A DNA stretch of 64,000 bases from Epiperipatus broadwayi (taxonomy: Eukaryota > Onychophora > Udeonychophora > Euonychophora > Peripatidae). Of the stretch, positions 35,868-51,573 are shown one piece after another; position 1 is the stretch's first letter, and the number at the start of each line of letters is the position of its first letter. The translations under genes were made by a program, and so were the position numbers. Location: positions 1,403,296-1,467,295 of the forward strand of contig JAQFVV010000233.1 in the NCBI GenBank assembly GCA_028023455.1. Direction: 5' to 3'. The notes beneath the pieces were generated by a model that was not told the origin of the DNA, searched no databases, and saw only the letters and a list, made by a program, of their open reading frames with translations.

Positions 35868-38326
35868 GACTAGCTAAAAGAATTTTGCAAATAACAGTTA
35901 ATAAAGCAACTTTTTTTTCAAAACAAATTGTATGTAAGCATAGATGAATAATAAAAACATTTAAACTTTAACATAATTAATTTTTAATTTTCAATATTAA
36001 ATTGGTAGATTTAATTGAACTTATAGCTGTAAATATTGTTAAGGCTGACTTATTTAAATAATTGGAGAAGTTCTTTATATAAAATTCATGGTGATATGTG
36101 TTTATATCTAACACTAGATTTTCTTAACATTAAATTTTAATTTTATTTAAGTAAGTGCTAGCATGTCTTTATTAATATTCTAGTGGAAGTAATTGATTGT
36201 TCATAGTTTTGGTTAATAAAACTTCATGGATCTCTTCCAATGTTAGAAGCTTAATCTTTGGCAAAAGCACGATGATGATTACAGTAATTATACTTCCAAA
36301 CATCACATGATCACCATTTCTTATGCTTGTTCATAATTATACTTCCAGGGAGCCTAGATAGATAACAAAAGTTTGTTGATTATTTTAAAAGATTATTTTT
36401 TTGGTATAACAATTCATTTCCAAATATAAGATTACTTATCTTAATAATCTAAACACACTGTAACTATCACTACAATTAAGTTTAATTGAAATAATATTCT
36501 CATTCATTTTATTAACTTCTAATGATAACTGAAATAATTTGCTTTGCTTTTTATAAATTATCCTGAAAAACATTTTAAATTTGCAAACAAAAGTGTCTTT
36601 TTGCTAATAATTTTACACAATTATTTTATTTTTCAATCTCATTAATTAGTTTATTTGATAATTTGCCTTAATCTATTAATATCAACTATTTACACATTTT
36701 TCATTTTAATTAATTATACATATTTACCAAAAATATATTTTAAAAAATGTTTAAAAAATAATTTGCTTTTTTTTTTTTTTGAGGTTGTTATTTAAAGAAA
36801 TACATGTCTTAATCAGGTTTTAACATTTTTGTCTTTATCAAACACACGTGAATGACATAAAAGTGAACATTTTCATATTTCTTATTCAAAAAATAATTTT
36901 TCATTCTGGTACATGTATTTTAAATATTAAATGAGGCCTATCAATATGTTTTCTATCTAATTTTGAAATAAATAGAGGACATTATGTGAAACATTATCTA
37001 TCTCAAACACACTCCTCTTGCTTGTGAATAAATAATTTCATTACTCAACAACTGTCACAGGTGTTATATGATCCTTTGCAATCCTTATGATAATTTCTTT
37101 CATGGCCTATATTACAAAAATCATAACTCTTGAAAGACTTCTTATAATTTATTAATTTGAAAATCTTATAAATATCATAAAACTTACAAAGCTATTATCA
37201 TGGATCACTTCTGCAATGTACTATGATTTTTCTACACAGATTGTATCATTTTCTGCATTTTCTTTATCAAATTTCAAAATCATGGTTTTTACATTCACAT
37301 TAGTTTTATTCATCGCTTATGCATTTCTAATATGTTTATCCATGGATTCTGCATCTACATTATCTGTGTTTTCTACATCAATCTTAGACTGATTCACATA
37401 ATATTTTTTCTTATATCTCATTAATAGACATAACAACTAGTAAAGTGTTACAAAAACTCTTATACAATATACTTTAGAAATGATCCATGCTATTATTTGA
37501 CTTATCTATAGGGTTTCACTTTCAATATATGAGGAATTCAACACGATCTTCATTTTTGATTTCTTTACTACTATATTTATTAGTTTTTTTTTTTTACAAT
37601 TGATTGTGATTTCATGAATAAGTAAATTTGTGTGATCTCCATTACAGCTATCTCTTTTTCTAATGCATTTAATTTAAAACTAAGTTAAATTCTTCATTAC
37701 TCTTATTAATTACAGAACTATGATCAGGCTATGAAATTTCATTTATATTTAAATGTTACTCATAAAATTTGTAATATCCATTAGAGCTATCATTTGTGGC
37801 TTCTTAAGAGCCTCTATTTTTTTTCTAAGACAATTTTAAAAGAATTCTTCTCATTTTTTATATTTGTGAAATATTTTATCTATTTTTTTTTTTACTATGC
37901 CAGCAAATTTGATTTCTAGCTATTTTTTAAATCATTAAACATCACATGTGTTGTTATTTTATTATTTGACATTTTTTTTCCAGAAGTTTGCTTCATTTTT
38001 AATGACTGTAAAATTTTAGGATTTCAAAAATTTGAATTTATTACTTTTTAGTATCATATAAAAATTGCGAAAACCAGCTCTTTTAATTTTTTCTGAGCAC
38101 TATCCAATGCTTATTTATCTCTTTTTTTATAAACTGTAGTTTTTTTCCTGTTCTCTATATGTATAATACCATTATCATTTCCAGATATTATTATAAATTA
38201 TTTTTGGTGTGGATAAACAAAGTTATTAGCTCTTTTAATAATATGAAAACACCTTAATCTGTCTTATTTCCAGGATATACAGAAATGCATTTATAGAAGA
38301 AATATATCAGCTTATGCTTATATCAA

Positions 38327-38327
<1 letters not shown>
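35868..38327. other. AT-rich stretch, one foldback fragment
   Basis: The only recognisable item is 36298-36340, AAACATCACATGATCACCAT and TTATGCTTGTTC, which matches part of the palindromic array at 23.8-25.1 kb. The rest has homopolymer runs and no coding motif. Confidence 0.5.
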
Positions 38328-38384
<57 letters not shown>

Positions 38385-38390
38385 TATATA
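38328..38390. repeat. (TA)n microsatellite
   Basis: A TA tract flanked by ACTATA and TATAGT, so the ends are themselves complementary. Confidence 0.95.
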
Positions 38391-40054
38391 GAGAATTTTT
38401 GCAACTTAATATATACTAATATATGTTGTCCAAAAAATATTTTTAGTATTTCAAAAAGTTGCAAAAATTCCAAAATTAAAACTAAGTAGGATAAGTACAT
38501 CAATATCATTAAATTATTTCTTCTTGGAAACTTTAATGTGTGTATTGATAAGAACAATAAATTATGGTTTTATTGGAAATAATGAATTTTTGTTCAAGAA
38601 ATGGATTGTTTAAAGAAAAAAAAGTCACTAATAAGAATATTGATTCATCATGTTCAAACAGTAGTATCTTCTGGATTATTTTAAATTTAACAATCACAAT
38701 GTAAAGGAAATTAATATTATCTGAATACTTTCAAATGTCAATTGTTGGACAAAACACTGATTTATATACATGAAGGGTTAAAATTATAATTGCATTAAAA
38801 ATGGATCCATTTTAAACGTTTAAGATATTTTATCTTTATTCTTTATAAGCAATCAATCCTTAAGGTAAATTTCAACAATTATTATCATTTTCATCAAAAT
38901 TTACAGTACAGTAATAAATTATCTGCAGAAAAAGATAAAGGATTAATAATGAATTGAAAAATTTGAAAAAGAATGCCTGTGATATAAATGTATATATATG
39001 GAAATCACTTAAATTAAATAGAAATCTTAAATGAAAACAATTCAACATTAATTGGTGCTACCTTCATTGGAAATTAGTATTGAACACAATGCCACTATTT
39101 ATTTCTTTAAACAATCTTGAATATCACTATTTATGTTAAATAAAAAAAATGACTTAATGAATCTGCCACTTTATAAACCTAAAAGACTAATTTGAAGGAA
39201 TTCTTAATAACAAAATCAGAGTTTAGTAACATGTATGGATATCCTATTTCACTATTTTATTTTTGTCTGTATTATTCACAAGTTATAAATGCTACATATT
39301 GCTAACTATGCTGAATATTTTTTTAAAAATTAAAAGAATGCATATATTTAGATAAAAGTTAAGTTTTTCAGCATCATGTCAAAGCAATGTGACAAAAGTA
39401 TACAATGCTTGATAAGATCTTGAGGAACAAAGAAAGTACAGATGCTTATTTTTAAAAATATAATTTTGATAATATTTATATTGGCTAAAAATGCTTTAGC
39501 ATTTCAATGAATTTTACTAGCACAGTGTCAGATCGTAATTCAATTTAAAAGGTAATAAATCTTCTTCACTAACACCATATATAAATCAATAAGGTTAAAT
39601 ATGAGGATACTCTTTTCCAAAAGATTTTGAGGAAGTTTTATTATCTTCTAAATGTTAGCATAAAGTAAATTATAATATTTCCTAAGTGTTAATAAGATTA
39701 TCAAAAGAAATAAATATAAAGTGAAAGATTTAATATATTCATGCTCTCATTTCAAGATACTTAAAATTGATCTATAAAAGTGCATTTAGGTTTGAAAATA
39801 ATATGGTCATTCTTATTTTTTCAAATTTTCTATATTGTGACAGGAATGAAGGTATCCTCACATTTAACTTTATTGATTTGATATTATGTATGAGCACTAG
39901 TGAGGAAAATTCATTATTTTCTAATTCTATTAAGAAATAAAACAAATTATGAAGTTCTATAACTTACTTAAGTTACACTATCTAAAATAAGTTAAAATTC
40001 TTAAGTATCAAAATAAACAATATTATTTATTCTATGAACAAATTTTAGATACTA

Positions 40055-40058
<4 letters not shown>
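38391..40058. other. AT-rich stretch, no gene seen
   Basis: I looked for decayed transposon reading frames on both strands and found none that I can defend. Short open frames are interrupted every few codons. Confidence 0.45.

Positions 40059-40153
<95 letters not shown>
40059..40153. repeat. (TA)n microsatellite, ~94 bp
   Basis: Uninterrupted TA dinucleotide tract. Confidence 0.97.
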
Positions 40154-42846
40154 AAAAATCTCGCAAGAAATATTTTACATATCCATATAATTCCCAATGA
40201 GAAATATGAAAAATTTAAAGATTTTGAAAGTTGTGAAATGTTTTTAGAATTTTATGACATAAATGGTCACTAATAAAATAAGGAATAGGTTTTTCCAATT
40301 AAATGCAGAATATATTTAATAGGAAAATCTTCATTTAAATTTAGTTACTAATGATGATACAAAAGCATTTTATGATTTTTCTACATTATTAATATATATA
40401 TATTTTAAAAATAATACAAAAGGATGGATCTTTTTTTTTAATTTAACAGAAAATCTTAAGTAACATTAAAAAACGCAAATCTATTCACTGACCAGGTGAA
40501 TTATAATTTATAATAGAGGCATAACTTAGATTTGTGGTGTTTTAAAACTTAAAAAAAAAAAAAAACTTACATAAAATAAAAACGTAAACTAGTGTTAAGT
40601 TTTTAAGTTGATAAAGTATATAGTGTCATTTGATTTTATTTTCATTTGCATATATTTAAGTTAACGATGTGGGATATTAATTTTGATTCAAAAACGCTGT
40701 AGTACTTTAGTGAGCAGACCACTGTTATAGTAATTACAAAAAAAAAAATCTATTCAAACTTTATATGTCAAATTAAAACTGAATCTGAACAAATTATCAC
40801 ACACACAAAAAAGTAATGCTATAAAATTAATGAACAGTATGATAAATTAGTTTAAATTTTTTATTTCATAATAGAAGTCAATTTTTTTTAAAATCAACAT
40901 TTTTTTAAACTTTGTTTTAGATAAAATTATATTGCAAATTAAAAATCGATTTGATAATTCAACACTATAATTTAATAAGACTTGTTTGTAAAACATGATT
41001 TATCAACAGAGTTTTTTTCTATTTAATACATTTTTTATTCGTTAATTTCATAAATACAGAGAATTTATAATAATGTTTTTTAGAAAGTATATTAAAAAAT
41101 AATGTTAGTTATGTTATTTATTACATTGTGTACATTAGCGACCTCTTCGAAAAAAATATTAAATTGTATGTAATAAAAGATTATTAAAAGATTATTAGAC
41201 TATGAAATTTTGGAATGTTGGCTATTGAGTATAAATATACCAGCAAAATCGATTTAAAAAATATTAATTGTAAAAACTGAAAAATATGTTTTAAATAAAA
41301 TGTATATTTTATTTTTCATTATTGTGTATAGTTGAACTAATTGATAAATTTTAGGCATTTATTCAACTTAGGAATATGAATAAAATCTGCAGTAAACTAC
41401 ACATTTTGCATTTGCTTATTATATAGGATAGAAAAAGATAAGCTTATTTATATCAAAAGAAATTCCTGCAAACCTCATTAGATACTGCTGTTTCTGTATA
41501 TTTATTTTTACTTGTGATTATTCTGTTACTATTTGTACATTTATATTTCAAGTTATTACTACACTTAGTAGTCACTCATTATGTGATATCATATACTAAC
41601 CAGCTGTATTTATTCAGTAACAATACTGTAATATATTGACTTTTATTAATTTTTGTAAACAGAAAAAAGGTATTTTTTTTTAAAAAAAAAAACAACAGTT
41701 CTATATTATATAGCTACTTGCTTTTTGTTTGCTGAATATACATCAAGATGAGATTACAAACAGGGTGAGTTCATTTAATCAGATTGATATTTTTAGATAG
41801 AGAGAGTAGGTAGACAACATTAATTTCCATCTGGTAAAAAAATAATTTATTTTACAGTTGAATAATATTCTAATAGGTGCATTAATAGTCTGCAATTTTT
41901 TATACTTCTTATTTTGATATTGATAATAATCATGCTGTCTTATTTCCTGCTGCCTTGTTTGGTCAGTTTTTTATCTTGCACACTGACGAAACTTAAATTC
42001 AGACAATATTGACTGCTATTTCTTGGTAGAACTGCTTATTGATTCACCCTATCTGACTGTAATGATTCATTGACAGACATTCTTGGTTGAGTATGATCAA
42101 AATGTAGTCAAGTATCTATGGTATCTATAAATATAACTTCCTGGTGTTTTCATAATTAGAAGGTGATGACCTTTTTTGGCTACTATTGTATCTGAAGTCT
42201 AACTCTTTCCTGGCTATAGTCAACATAATAATTTTCTTTAATGTATGTTCTGGGTCTAAGATTAGATAAGTTGTTCTCAGAGTCTGCTTTATTAACATTT
42301 CAATGGGTGATTAAATGAAAAGTTAGAGTTGCACATTTCAGAAAGTTAAATCATTTTAATATTCAGAATGAAACTTGTTGAGGGAGACTCTTTTCAGCCC
42401 TAAGTATGTTTGATAATGGTTTATAATTAATTTTCAAGATAAAGAATTCCACTTAAATGTAAACTGATGGAATTTTTTAATGTCTACAACCAAATCCAGA
42501 ATCGTATTAATCTATTTGAGAATATATTTATCAATCACAATCAAGGTGCAATATGTAATGGATGAATCAATCTTATATTGGTTAGTGTGCTAATATTTCT
42601 ACATGGTTACTGATAAGCATCACATGTAAAAATTAAGTTCATTTTTCAGTCATATTAAATTAGTCTTTTGCATAAGCTATTAACTTTGTTAATTTTGTCA
42701 ACAGATTGATGCCAATAACTTGAGTTTGTTCAATAGATTATCTCTTCAGCCTTTTTGCTGACTGCCATTAATGTATGCAGAATAAAACTTTCATAATAAT
42801 TAATAAATCTCAAAATAAGTTTTTTGTTCATAGAGGTTTTTCTTTT
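40154..42846. other. AT-rich stretch before a Gypsy RT remnant
   Basis: No recognisable feature up to about 42000. The last 800 bases may hold decayed RNase H and integrase of the element whose RT remnant follows, since pol reads on the minus strand, but I see no surviving motif. Confidence 0.4.
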
Positions 42847-43290
42847 TTATATAGTCTTTACTCTATTTTTTTTTGCAGGAAAAATTACATGCACTCCAAT
42901 TTTAAAGCCAAGAAATGTTATTTTTTTTGCTTTAAACACATTATTTGTCTGATTTATTTTAATTCCAGTGTCCTTTAGTTTATTTTTAATCTTCCAAGCT
43001 TTTTTAAAGAGTTTTTTCTTATTTTTGTCAATGAACAAGAATTCCTCAAAATAAGAGATTGCTCCTGGTATTTTATCTGCAAGTTGATTGACCATTTACT
43101 GAAATATGGCAGAAGCTTCTCCTAATTTTGAAAAGCTCTTTATATGTAAAATCATTGCTGATGCTGTGCAGATTTCATCATCTAGTAGTGATAAATAAAC
43201 ATGACTAAGATCGATTTTTAAGAATACTATATCTCTAACTAAAATAGAACCTATTTTTACTATTGGTGGACATGATCAATTATCTAATGA
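42847..43290 (-). pseudogene. Gypsy reverse transcriptase remnant, different lineage
   Basis: An 82-codon minus-strand frame contains IPGAISYFEEFLFIDKN, GIKINQTNNVF and KKITFLGFKIG, which correspond to the YxDD box, the following helix and the FLGxxIG motif of Gypsy RTs. Upstream, across a stop, the minus strand reads LKIDLSHVYLSL (motif A) and KLGEASAIFQ (motif B region). The catalytic Asp pair is changed to Glu-Glu, and stops occur. The KIDLSHxYL and IPGA signatures differ from the two other Gypsy elements here, so this is a separate lineage. Confidence 0.7.
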
Positions 43291-46063
<2,773 letters not shown>

Positions 46064-47309
46064 CAAATTAGTCATTTTATAATTTCTTAAATAATATTTA
46101 TTAAAAATACCTTTTAATATCATAATGTTAGTTAAAAGAGATAAAGAGGGAGAGAAGATTTCAATAAAAACAAGAAAACAAATAAAAGTTGAGGATTTTA
46201 TCTTCATGTAAGTACTGAAAAAAAGCTTACAATTGAAAAATACTAAAATGGTGGAATAAATAAACAGTAGGGTTTTTCTCAAAGTTTGATTTTGAATATC
46301 CAAAACCTTCCTAATGATTTCTTCAGAAACCGTGAAATGATAATTGATTTTAAAATTAATCATTACATTCCATAGAGATAAAGAGTTTTCATTTTCCATT
46401 TGCTATGCAAATATTCTACCCTTCCCACTATTGAAGTGAAGAGTTTAATGCACACACATTTTATACCATATCTTTATTGACAGTCTTTCTTTAAACTTGT
46501 AAGAAGTTGTCCTTGATAAGTCTGTAATTTTGTTACATAAATAAATGTACAAACTTTCAATTGTCAATACAATTTTTATATTGTTAAAAAATAAAAAGTA
46601 CATGGATTTTAAAACTATATTTATAAATAATTTTTTGTATTGTATATGATTAAGTTAAATAAAACTAAGTATAATTACAATCATTAATTACTAAAATTGG
46701 TTGTAAACTCAACAGATCTATTTATTTTGGTTTCATTGTTAATGTATTATTACGCATTATTTTAGAATAGAACACAAATTAACATTTAAATAATTATGTG
46801 TCCAAGATTTGAATGGATACATTTTTAATATAGCCAAATTATGACAGTGGGAAAAACTAAGGAGGAAAAAACAATATCTCTGTTTATTAATGCAATATAA
46901 AATTAAATATTTATAACAGCATATATTTGAATTTTGCCATGCTTTACATATAGATTTTTAGTAGAACAAGAGGGTAAGATAAATGAAGTTTTTTTTATGA
47001 AATAACATATTTAGTACATTCAACATATTTTGATAACAAAAATATTAAGTTCTAAACATTACCAATGAGATATGCTATAATTGATAGATTGTATGATTGA
47101 TTTTATTACTATTGATTTATATTGCTTTGAGAATACTAATATTTTTAGTTTGTATACATGTTGTTACATTACACATTCTGATCTCAGAACATCTCTTTTT
47201 TTGTATAATATAACAATTTTATATTGGAAGATTCACTTGGCAAGAATGTCTTCATTCTGACATATATATATATATATATTTCATGTAACAATGCTTCATG
47301 GAAATGTAT
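46064..47309. other. AT-rich stretch, no gene seen
   Basis: A short (TA) run is at 47262-47279. No coding or RNA feature is seen. Confidence 0.5.
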
Positions 47310-47517
47310 TCAATCTCCATTGAACATATGTTTCTGTTATGATCAAGATCACCAGTAGTTTGGAGGCTAGTTGAGATCTCATCAAATGTAACAATTCAAT
47401 TTGTATTTAGCTTCAATTGCAACATTCAGTTTAATAAATTGAAGTTCAATAGAAACTGCAGTGACATGTTTCTTGAGATTTTGGTTATTATCAGAAACAT
47501 ATGTCCAGTAGTGATTG
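47310..47517. repeat. Imperfect inverted repeat, possible MITE
   Basis: CAATCTCC...ACATATGTTTCTG (47310-47335) is mirrored as CAGAAACATATGTCC...GATTG (47491-47516) with arms of about 40 bp and scattered mismatches. No clear target-site duplication is visible, so a transposon origin is tentative. Confidence 0.4.
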
Positions 47518-47792
47518 TGTGTTTTAAAATCAAACATAGCTAATTGAAAGATTATAATATTTTAAAAAAAAGACATAAATAAAAATTAGTGCTAGTAATA
47601 TAATTAAATATTTGTGTGATTATATATATATATATTATGAGGACATATCAAACTAACCACACAAAAGTCATCACTCACACATGCCAATATTAAAGACTAA
47701 ATCCACCAACATAATTTTTAAGATATTATTAATTACATTTAAAATCAACTTTGTGTAAAATTGTCAGTTAAAGTTATATCCTTGACAATACT

Positions 47793-47794
<2 letters not shown>

Positions 47795-47831
<37 letters not shown>
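47795..47831. repeat. (TA)n microsatellite
   Basis: TA tract preceded by CTGACA, the same flank as the TA run at 47262, which suggests both lie in related repeats. Confidence 0.9.
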
Positions 47832-47834
<3 letters not shown>

Positions 47835-50631
47835 ACTGGACCATACTTCCCTGTGGATTTCTATTTCTAATCTTGCACCGAGCATGAGTGACCAAGATTT
47901 AACAGGGAAAGAAATGAATACCAATTTAGCCGATTATCTGTACTCATATATGTTGGTACTTCCAGCTAAACTGATAGAAAGAGTGAATTAACTGGACTCT
48001 GCCAGTTCAAACCCCCCTTTAGTTGATATCTTACTCGAATGCCCAAATGTTTAGGACTTATGGCAATTACACACCTTTGAAAAGTCTATTTACAGATAGC
48101 TTTTGTGCACCACTTCTAGAAGAGAATAAAAATGAATTTTTCCTTCTCCTAGAAGGGTGAGCAATACCATATGTCCAGCAGAGCATGAGAATAAGATCTA
48201 ACATCCCAGTAGAGCGATATCCCATGTGGCTAGCTCAGTCACTCTACATCTAGGGTCTTCAATGGGTAAGTCAAATGATTACTACAGGTACGTGGTTGAT
48301 AAGGAAAGAATACATTTTATCAAATAAATAATAATACAAAAATGAAACAAGTCTAATATTATGATTAAATATTTATTTAATCCCAAATACCCACCACCGT
48401 TTCATACTTAAAATGATAAAAAAATAAATAAATGAATTATTATCACAACCCGTATATATATTTGATTGCTTTGAAATAGAGAAATATATATAAATACAAT
48501 TTAAATGAATACGAAAATAGATAAACCCCTAAAGCTATTTACAATACAATGTTTCATAAAGAATGGAAGTGGTCTGAGCTTTTTACCCTGTAGAAATAAG
48601 TTATACTTTGTGTGATCTGATGTACAGATATTTTTAGATAAGAGATTTTTGGTCATATAGGCATACACTTTTACTCAGGACTTTAAAACCTTTTTTTTAT
48701 TGATAGCAAATATAGTAATAAAAAAAAACTATGCATACGTATTTTTGCACTATGAAATATTTTACTAATTTCATATTTTTCAACAAGTCAATAAGATTGC
48801 ATTAGTTCAGATACCATATAGTACTCAACATGAGGTACTGTATCTATTTGCCTTTTGCGATAAATTCTTATACATGTGTATACGTGCAGCACAATTATAC
48901 ACCTACTACTATTCTAAATATAAAGTTATTAGTAGACTGGCTTATGGGGAATTTATAGTGAATAAACCCCTTTTATACTCATCATAAGGTACAGCCTTGA
49001 CAAAAAATAACTTAAAAAGAATATACGGTTAAATACATTTTTAGATATTCAACATGAGATATCGTATTTACCGAATATTATAAGCCTATGTCCGCATATA
49101 TACACATGTATATTTATGTATGACGAATTTTAGGAGTAACAACAAGAGAAAAACGAATAGCAACAAAAAAGAATCTCATTGCAACCTTTGTTGAAAATAC
49201 TAGAATTTGAAACAGAAAATGAATTAAAAGATTTAAGTAAAAGCTTTATCATTATGCCCATAATAACTGTAAATCCAATAATATATATGCAAGAGAAAAC
49301 TCTCTCCCCCTTTTTTTAAATGATTAATAATAAATAATAATAAAAAATATATATTTCTAATTATTGGAAATATCAGAATGAATTAATTCAATAATAAAAC
49401 ATTTTTAAAAGAAACTTATGTTGGTGTCTTCATATTCTGAGTGGGCTTCAATTCAACTAGCTGTGCGGTGAGCATTTCATCTCATTCAGGCATAGGCAAA
49501 GTGGCAGTTGTCATCATCATGCCTGGCTGAAACTGGCATGATCACATCTTGGTGATTGGGACAGAGAAAGGGTGGTGCACCGGCTGGTTGTCTACCCCAT
49601 GGTCATTTTATTGGAACTTCTAGTAGATTGCTTCATATCTTCTTTTTTATATATATACAATAATTAGGATTATTAAATATTCATTCGCTATCTTGACTGG
49701 TTCATTAAATCCTTAAGAAATCAAGAGTTCTTAAAAGTACTGTATAATGGATTTCTTAGAAAATATCAGCAGTAGTCTTGTCCATAAATTAATCTCTAAG
49801 TAGCTGGATGATTGGAGAATTCTGGAGCCAAGTATTGAATGACTTGCCTAGAATGACTGCCAAAAAGAATCAAATCTCACAGCACTGACTAAAACCTATC
49901 AATCCCACTCCTAAGAACCAATTCAGATATCCCCCCTGAAAAGTATGAATCAGCTAATCCTTTTAATTTACCTTATCACTTAGATTATAACATTTCTTTC
50001 TATTTTTCTGATTAAATTCTACATTTTAGGGTTTAATATAATGACTTCCATCTTGAATAACCCAGACCACTTGCTTACAAAATCAATTCAAAAGAATTTT
50101 TAAAAAGATAACAGTTTAATTATAGCATTATCAAACATTTTGCTTTTGATCAGATTTTTGCAAAAGCAATTAACATTCTTTGCTTACACTATAAAATTAC
50201 AATCTTTAGAAAAGTAATTAAAAAAATGAAAAATATATACAAGTATGTTGGAACAATTATTTTAATTATTTATTTTACGAATATGTTCCAACAACATGAT
50301 TCTATTTGTTTAATAAAGTTTGCTTTTCTCTATTTGAATTTTTCAGAGAACAGCAAAATACATAAAATGATATATATATTGAAAATATACAAAACAATAA
50401 AAATAAAATACAAAAAATATATCAGTTTTTTATATGTGTATTTGTGTACAATATTTTAAATTTGTGTGTGTGGGTATTCTAATGCTCAGACCCAACTTCC
50501 ATTATTAATATAGCACATTTATATATTCGTTGTGCTTAATATATACTAATTTATATATACAAATTTACATGTTTATCTGCTGCAATTTTCTTTACAGCAG
50601 ACTTTGTGTAAGGCCATTTGATAATGCCTGG

Positions 50632-50633
<2 letters not shown>
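47832..50633. other. Mixed-composition stretch, no gene identified
   Basis: The parts at 47840-48290 and 49430-49640 are less AT-rich than their surroundings and may be old transposon ends, but I recognise no motif, target-site duplication or reading frame. The rest is AT-rich without features. Confidence 0.45.

Positions 50634-50719
<86 letters not shown>
50634..50719. repeat. (TA)n microsatellite, ~86 bp
   Basis: Uninterrupted AT dinucleotides following GGCAC. Confidence 0.97.
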
Positions 50720-50722
<3 letters not shown>

Positions 50723-51360
50723 GCAAGCAAGTAAAAGTCTCAAAAAAAAAAGGAAAAAAGAAAGAAATTCCCTTAATGTTAATTTTTTATTTTATTTATT
50801 AATCCAGCATAAAATTATATAAATGTCAAAATGACATCAACAATGAAAATAAAAGTGTGATCCTGAAACTCATATATCAATCAGGGAAAGATAAGACAAT
50901 ATAGAACAACTTCATACTTTTTATTAAAGAAAAAAGTGAAAAGGAAAAAAAGTAAATTACATCTTTAAAAAATGTACTTTTTAAATTTCTAAAATTAAGT
51001 TAGTTATCATTATAATGGTCAGAAATGTGTGATTCGTTAACATAGTGCAGAATTCACCACCACACAGAACTGCAGCACCATCTAGGTAGTGAAGCCACCT
51101 GTAGTACTGAGTTCGAACATAGTTTATCGGTTCCATAATACAATCTACAAAACAACGCATCTGATGCTACATTAGTAAATACTTCTTTAGGCATGGTGAT
51201 CAGGGAGATGCAAGAGATTCAAGAATTTATTTTCAATTTAGCCAATAAGAACACTAATATTAAACATTTATATTTTACAGAATCGAGGAAATATTATATT
51301 GAATGGGTATCGAATAAATAAAGACGGAACGGCAGATGTCTAGTTTGAAATTATTTATTT
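50720..51360. other. AT-rich stretch with a motif like the LTR-like repeat end
   Basis: At 51066-51110 the minus strand reads CTACCTAGATGGTGCTGCAG, similar to CCTAGATGGCGCCC at the end of the 25.5-27.7 kb repeat. It may be a distant minus-strand relative. Nothing else is recognisable. Confidence 0.35.
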
Positions 51361-51573
51361 AAAACATTTTATATTAAATCATCTAATTAATAATATTTTA
51401 TTATATTTAAAATCTCAGTAATGGTATTTCCGATACTGTTATACTTTACAAAGATATATATTTCTATATTTAAAATATTTTATACGAAATCATTTAATCA
51501 ATAATATTTTGTTACATTTAATATCTCAGTAGTGGTATTTCCGATACTGTTATATTTTACAAAAAGATACATT
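51361..51573 (+). repeat. ~111-bp tandem duplication
   Basis: Units begin at 51361 and 51472. The block GGTATTTCCGATACTGTTAT is identical in both, while the AT-rich remainder differs at many positions. Confidence 0.85.

Noticed and set aside
38590-40000. Possible decayed Helitron or other transposon coding region
   Set aside because: Fragments in several frames vaguely resembled known motifs, but none could be aligned without free choice of frame; not defensible by eye.
47980-48030. B-box-like GTTCAAACCCC
   Set aside because: No upstream A box at suitable spacing; an isolated match is expected by chance.
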